The translations under genes and the position numbers were made by a program. A stretch of DNA of 64,000 bases from Litorimonas sp964435725 (GTDB lineage Bacteria; Pseudomonadota; Alphaproteobacteria; Caulobacterales; Maricaulaceae): the NCBI GenBank assembly GCA_964435725.1, contig CAYTAJ010000001.1:30127-94126 (forward strand), in the 5' to 3' direction. The notes beneath the pieces were generated by a model. That model was not told the origin of the DNA and searched no databases. It saw nothing but the letters and a program-made list of their open reading frames with translations. Below are positions 60,521-64,000 of the stretch, piece after piece (positions within the stretch are counted from its first letter, which is position 1; each line of letters opens with the position of its first letter).

Positions 60521-61219
60521 TTAGTGAATCGTCACAGATGACATGAAGGATTTATCTTTCTTCACATCTTTTGGGTCGCCATAGACATCGATGCTGCCCA
60601 TGCCGGACATATCGGCGTCTACACTATCCGACGCATAAATAGTTGCAGAGCCCATGCCTGACATATCAACATTGACATCCTTACATTTAAGGCCCCGCGC
60701 ATCGAGCTCGCCCATACCCGCATAATCAGCATCCAACGTATTGCAGCGTCCATTGAGCTCCATGGCACCAATACCGGCGACTTCAATTTCAAAGTCATCC
60801 GCATCAATGCCGTTAATCTCGCCATTGCCGATGCCCGTAATTTCCAACCCGGTGAGAGACGGCATTGTAATGGTGATATCGATGCCGCGATTATTATTGC
60901 CACGCCACCCACGACGCTTTTTATTTTCATCGGTTGCGAGGACAAGAACGCCGTCCTTCACATAAACATCCATCTTATCCATATCTTTTTCACGACCTGA
61001 TGTTTCTATGCTGAAATCACCACCGACTTCGACATCCATATTGTAGACGCCCACGACTTCAATCGCGTCAAAACCTGTAAAATCGAATGATTTCTCGACC
61101 CGCGGCCCTTTATCGTCATCATCATGATCAGGATGGGCATGGGATATTGAGGCTGTCATTAAGCCTAGAGTCAAAACCGAGATGGCACTCGCGGCTTTTA
61201 GTTTTGTTAGATTTTTCAT
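60521..61219 (-). CDS. DUF2807 (head GIN) beta-helix-like exported protein
   Basis: A 232-residue exported protein with signal peptide (cleavage after SHA near residue 28) and a DUF2807 body (FTGFDAIEVVGVYNMDVEVGG). Its second half repeats short units with glycine turns (GIGAMELNG, DYAGMGELDARG, DMSGMGSATIY, DMSGMGSIDVYG), which fits a right-handed beta-helix. Function unknown; the family is abundant in Bacteroidetes. Convergent with nadB, 16 bases apart. Confidence 0.82.
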   Translation of the reverse strand: MKNLTKLKAASAISVLTLGLMTASISHAHPDHDDDDKGPRVEKSFDFTGFDAIEVVGVYNMDVEVGGDFSIETSGREKDMDKMDVYVKDGVLVLATDENKKRRGWRGNNNRGIDITITMPSLTGLEITGIGNGEINGIDADDFEIEVAGIGAMELNGRCNTLDADYAGMGELDARGLKCKDVNVDMSGMGSATIYASDSVDADMSGMGSIDVYGDPKDVKKDKSFMSSVTIH

Positions 61220-61379
61220 AACACTCTCCTTTATTGTTTTTCGATAATAAAATGAAGAGCAGCTGTCAAGATATTATTGAATAACGATATGCATCATTCG
61301 AACGCGGCGAACGAAGTGAGTTAGTGAGAATGCCTTTCACCACCTAACTACTGACAAGGGGTAGCAAATAACTCCAAGC

Positions 61380-64000
61380 CTAGGTTGCTGCATCAAAAGC
61401 CGCAACAGCCGCTGCATCGCGCGGTGTGATCTCACCCTCGCCTTTGAAATATTTCCAACTACGTTCGCATTTCCTAAAATTAGCTTGCTGCTTCAAATCG
61501 CCAACCTCAATCTCACCTTCACTCAGCGTTTTAGTAAGTGAACAATCACTTACAATGAGGTAGTCGGCGAGCGTATCCTGCGGATTATTAGGATTAATAT
61601 AGACTTCTTGTCTGGAAATACCGAGCACTGACAACGCCTTTACGAGTGAGGATTTCTCAGCAGCTTTGACAGAGGCTTCAAGGCTAGAACGAATAACCCC
61701 CTCTTTACGCAAAGGCTCAATCGCTTCTTGGGCCTGCGTACGGAAGTCGCGAATTGCTTCTATATTGGCAGCCAAAGCCTCATTGTGCCAATCACTTGGA
61801 CAATCTCTGAATAATTCCAAATGCACAGAGCCATTTTCGGACGGGTTCCGCGCTTGCCAGACCTCTTCCATTGTGAAGGACATAATCGGCGCGAGCCATG
61901 TTGTCAGGCGCTCAAAGATATAATGCATGACCGTCCGACAGGCACGACGGCGTGTGCTGTCGAGCGGGTCACAGTAAAGTGCGTCTTTGCGGATGTCGAA
62001 ATAGAAAGATGAGAGATCAACGGTACAGAAATTAAACAGCGTACTGAAAATCTTTTTATGGTCATGGTCACGCACCCAGCCTTCATGCTCTGCCGTGATT
62101 TCCGCGAGGCGGTGCAGCACCCATTTTTCGAGCGCAGGCATATCGGCGTAGTCCACCTTGTCAGATTCATAATTAAATCCGTCAAGCGCACCGATCATAT
62201 AGCGGAGCGTGTTCCGCATTTTGCGGTAAGCATCGGCACTGGTTTGGATGATTTCTTTTCCGATTTTAAGGTCATTCGCCCAATCGGAACTGGCCGTCCA
62301 GATGCGCATAATTTCTGCGCCGTATTGTTTGGAGATATCTTCGGGGCTCATTGTATTGCCGAGAGATTTCGACATTTTAAGGCCCTTTTCATCCACGACG
62401 AAACCGTGAGTCAAAACACCTTTGTAAGGCGCTTCGCCGTAAACTGCGCAACTTTCCAAGAGCGAGCTTTGGAACCAACCGCGATGTTGGTCTGACCCTT
62501 CGAGATATAAATCTGCACGGTCGGGTAAGTCGTCACGACGCTTCAAACAAAACGCATGGGTCGAACCTGAGTCAAACCAGACGTCGAGGATGTCAGTAAC
62601 CTTGCTCCACCCTTCATTATTGTCAGGCATGAAGTCTTCGAGCGGTGTGTCGAACCAACCATCGACACCCTTGGCCTCGACAGCCGTTAAGATTCGTTCA
62701 TTGATAGCGTCGGCATCATCGCGCTCTGTATGAAGCTCTCCATTCGACCCCACCATAAGTGTAATCGGCACACCCCAATTACGTTGACGCGAGATGAGCC
62801 AGTCGGGACGATCCGCGACCATAGTACCAATACGGTTACGTCCGCGATCCGGCCAGAATTGTGTGTCATCAATCGCGCTTAAAGCCTTATCGCGAAGGCC
62901 GTCTTTGGACATGGAGATAAACCATTGCGGTGTTGCACGGCGAATGACGGGCGCTTTGGAGCGCCAGCTATGCGCGTCACGAAGCATCATAACACCTCTC
63001 GCCAGAAGGTTTTCACATTCGACAAGCGCTTTCAGAACTTCGCCATTCGCCTTTCCGTCTTGGCCGCGTTTTTTAGCAGGCGACGTACGGATAACGTCGA
63101 GACCTTGGAAACGCGTTGGCATCACATCCGTATAACACCCAGCATCATCGAGAGTCATCGGGACGACAGGGTCAATGCCGAGGGCTTCTAGTTTTTTCTG
63201 ATTAGAAATCCAGACGACATAATCATCCTCACCATGGGACGGCGCGGTATGAACGAAACCTGTACCCGCCTCGGCTGTGACGTGAGAGCCCTCAAGGAGT
63301 GGGACGGGGAAATCATATTTACCTTCAGCCCCCTCCATGTTTTTGAGAGGGTGATTCAGAATTAAGGCGCTCAGCTCTTCACCCTTAAACCGTGCCATTT
63401 GAGTACTGAGTTCTACACCCAAGCTATCTTCAACAGAACGTACTAAGTCACTAGAAACTAGGAACTTATCACCTTGTTTAACCCAAGGCTCAAAAGGTAA
63501 ATCTTGTTTAAGATGCGTAACTTTTATCAAAACATAGTCCAGAGATGGATTTAAAGACACAGCTCGATTTGCAGGAATTGTCCACGGCGTTGTTGTCCAA
63601 ATCAATATACCTGTATCAAGTAGTTTGATTTTTAACCTATCCTGCAAAGGCAGTTCTTCTGCTCTGGCTGCAAGTTCTGTATCAGGCCCTGAAGTAAGAG
63701 GTCGATTATCGAATTTCAGAACAAAGTCTTCCACCCAAACTTTCGCTTCATGGCTTTCAACAATACTCTTAACACTCGACGGCAAGACCGGGAACCTCAC
63801 ATAAATCTGCGTCGCCTTTTTATCTTTATATTCCACTTCCGCTTCAGCGAGCGCGGTTTGCTCCACGGGTGACCACATGATGGGTTTTGAGCCGCGATAA
63901 AGTTGACCCGTCTTGGCAATTTTCAAAAGCTCGCCACAAATGTCTGCTTCGGATTGGAAATTCATTGTTTTGTAAGGGTTATCCCAATCCCCAATCACGC
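61380..64000 (-). CDS. ileS: Isoleucyl-tRNA synthetase IleS (partial; N-terminus beyond window)
   Basis: IleS charges tRNA-Ile. About 872 residues are visible: the editing domain, LDVWFDSGSTHAF, the class I signature KMSKSLGN and the tRNA-binding C-terminal helices. The HIGH signature and roughly the first 100 residues lie off the right edge, so the apparent start near the edge is internal. The C-terminal zinc-finger end is reduced to KCERSW, as in many Alphaproteobacteria. Confidence 0.96.
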   Translation of the reverse strand, partial: VIGDWDNPYKTMNFQSEADICGELLKIAKTGQLYRGSKPIMWSPVEQTALAEAEVEYKDKKATQIYVRFPVLPSSVKSIVESHEAKVWVEDFVLKFDNRPLTSGPDTELAARAEELPLQDRLKIKLLDTGILIWTTTPWTIPANRAVSLNPSLDYVLIKVTHLKQDLPFEPWVKQGDKFLVSSDLVRSVEDSLGVELSTQMARFKGEELSALILNHPLKNMEGAEGKYDFPVPLLEGSHVTAEAGTGFVHTAPSHGEDDYVVWISNQKKLEALGIDPVVPMTLDDAGCYTDVMPTRFQGLDVIRTSPAKKRGQDGKANGEVLKALVECENLLARGVMMLRDAHSWRSKAPVIRRATPQWFISMSKDGLRDKALSAIDDTQFWPDRGRNRIGTMVADRPDWLISRQRNWGVPITLMVGSNGELHTERDDADAINERILTAVEAKGVDGWFDTPLEDFMPDNNEGWSKVTDILDVWFDSGSTHAFCLKRRDDLPDRADLYLEGSDQHRGWFQSSLLESCAVYGEAPYKGVLTHGFVVDEKGLKMSKSLGNTMSPEDISKQYGAEIMRIWTASSDWANDLKIGKEIIQTSADAYRKMRNTLRYMIGALDGFNYESDKVDYADMPALEKWVLHRLAEITAEHEGWVRDHDHKKIFSTLFNFCTVDLSSFYFDIRKDALYCDPLDSTRRRACRTVMHYIFERLTTWLAPIMSFTMEEVWQARNPSENGSVHLELFRDCPSDWHNEALAANIEAIRDFRTQAQEAIEPLRKEGVIRSSLEASVKAAEKSSLVKALSVLGISRQEVYINPNNPQDTLADYLIVSDCSLTKTLSEGEIEVGDLKQQANFRKCERSWKYFKGEGEITPRDAAAVAAFDAAT

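Noticed and set aside
63990..64000. Start codon of ileS near the right edge
   Set aside because: The HIGH motif and about 100 residues are missing upstream, so the GTG there is an internal valine.
1..64000. CRISPR arrays, insertion sequences, tRNA or rRNA genes
   Set aside because: No regularly spaced repeats, transposase motifs, or cloverleaf or rRNA sequence were seen in the intergenic regions I read.

Overview
This is a chromosomal window from an alphaproteobacterium, at roughly even base composition. The evidence is the surA-pdxA-rsmA order, fabD-fabG-acpP-fabF-mltG-gmk, pepA divergent from lptF-lptG, and hemC-hemD followed by a mitofilin-like (Mic60) gene and hemY. There is also a DUF2853 protein and one full TTAA-N7-TTAAC CtrA-type box. 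The mix fits the Caulobacterales/Maricaulales/Hyphomonadales part of the class, perhaps a marine Hellea- or Algimonas-like lineage; this placement is inference. The window is a scaffold with six runs of exactly 100 N. Three of them are flanked by identical 55-base copies and a fourth by an identical 20-base copy, so those four are very probably contig overlaps with nothing missing. The other two, in carA and the DUF2235 gene, hide real sequence.

Layout. 0-5.5 kb: surA, pdxA, rsmA, an M48 protease, an extended SDR and a small membrane protein. 5.6-8.4 kb: a small membrane protein, a Doc-type toxin-antitoxin pair, the 3' part of carA, yqeY and yggT. 8.4-12.7 kb is more AT-rich and accessory in character: a membrane-spanning PilZ protein, an EF-hand lipoprotein, a CelD/BcsL-type acetyltransferase and a TadG-like von Willebrand protein. 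12.9-22.5 kb: cytochrome c maturation (ccmFGHI), the haem branch hemC-hemD-Mic60-hemY on the other strand, then tsaD-gpsA. 22.5-27.6 kb: DUF2853, a DUF1801-like protein, a membrane protein, an AraC regulator, and an ECF sigma factor overlapping a transmembrane von Willebrand protein. 27.7-38.4 kb: holC-pepA, lptF-lptG, a DUF2235 hydrolase, and the fatty-acid cluster with gmk and mltG.

38.7-48.5 kb: a long coiled-coil protein behind the CtrA-type box, two cation/proton antiporters (CPA1 then CPA2), a surface-polysaccharide acyltransferase, an O-antigen ligase-like protein, pyruvate kinase and a LysM lipoprotein. 48.7-53.7 kb: a dienelactone hydrolase, then a tightly packed co-directional run rnd-rluA-ygfZ-GNAT-small protein-tag-small lipoprotein in which most neighbours overlap. 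53.7-64 kb: a GH10 xylanase lipoprotein, an SDR, a long KAS III enzyme, an NTF2-like protein, nadA-nadB, a DUF2807 protein and most of ileS, which runs off the right edge.

Most of the window is housekeeping. The points that deserve a second look are the CtrA-type box before the coiled-coil gene, the ECF sigma / membrane von Willebrand pair, the PilZ protein whose c-di-GMP domain is joined through a membrane helix to a periplasmic domain, and the apparent breakage of a conserved envelope block (surA-pdxA-rsmA lies about 30 kb from lptFG and gmk). No rRNA, tRNA, CRISPR array, prophage or insertion sequence was recognised.
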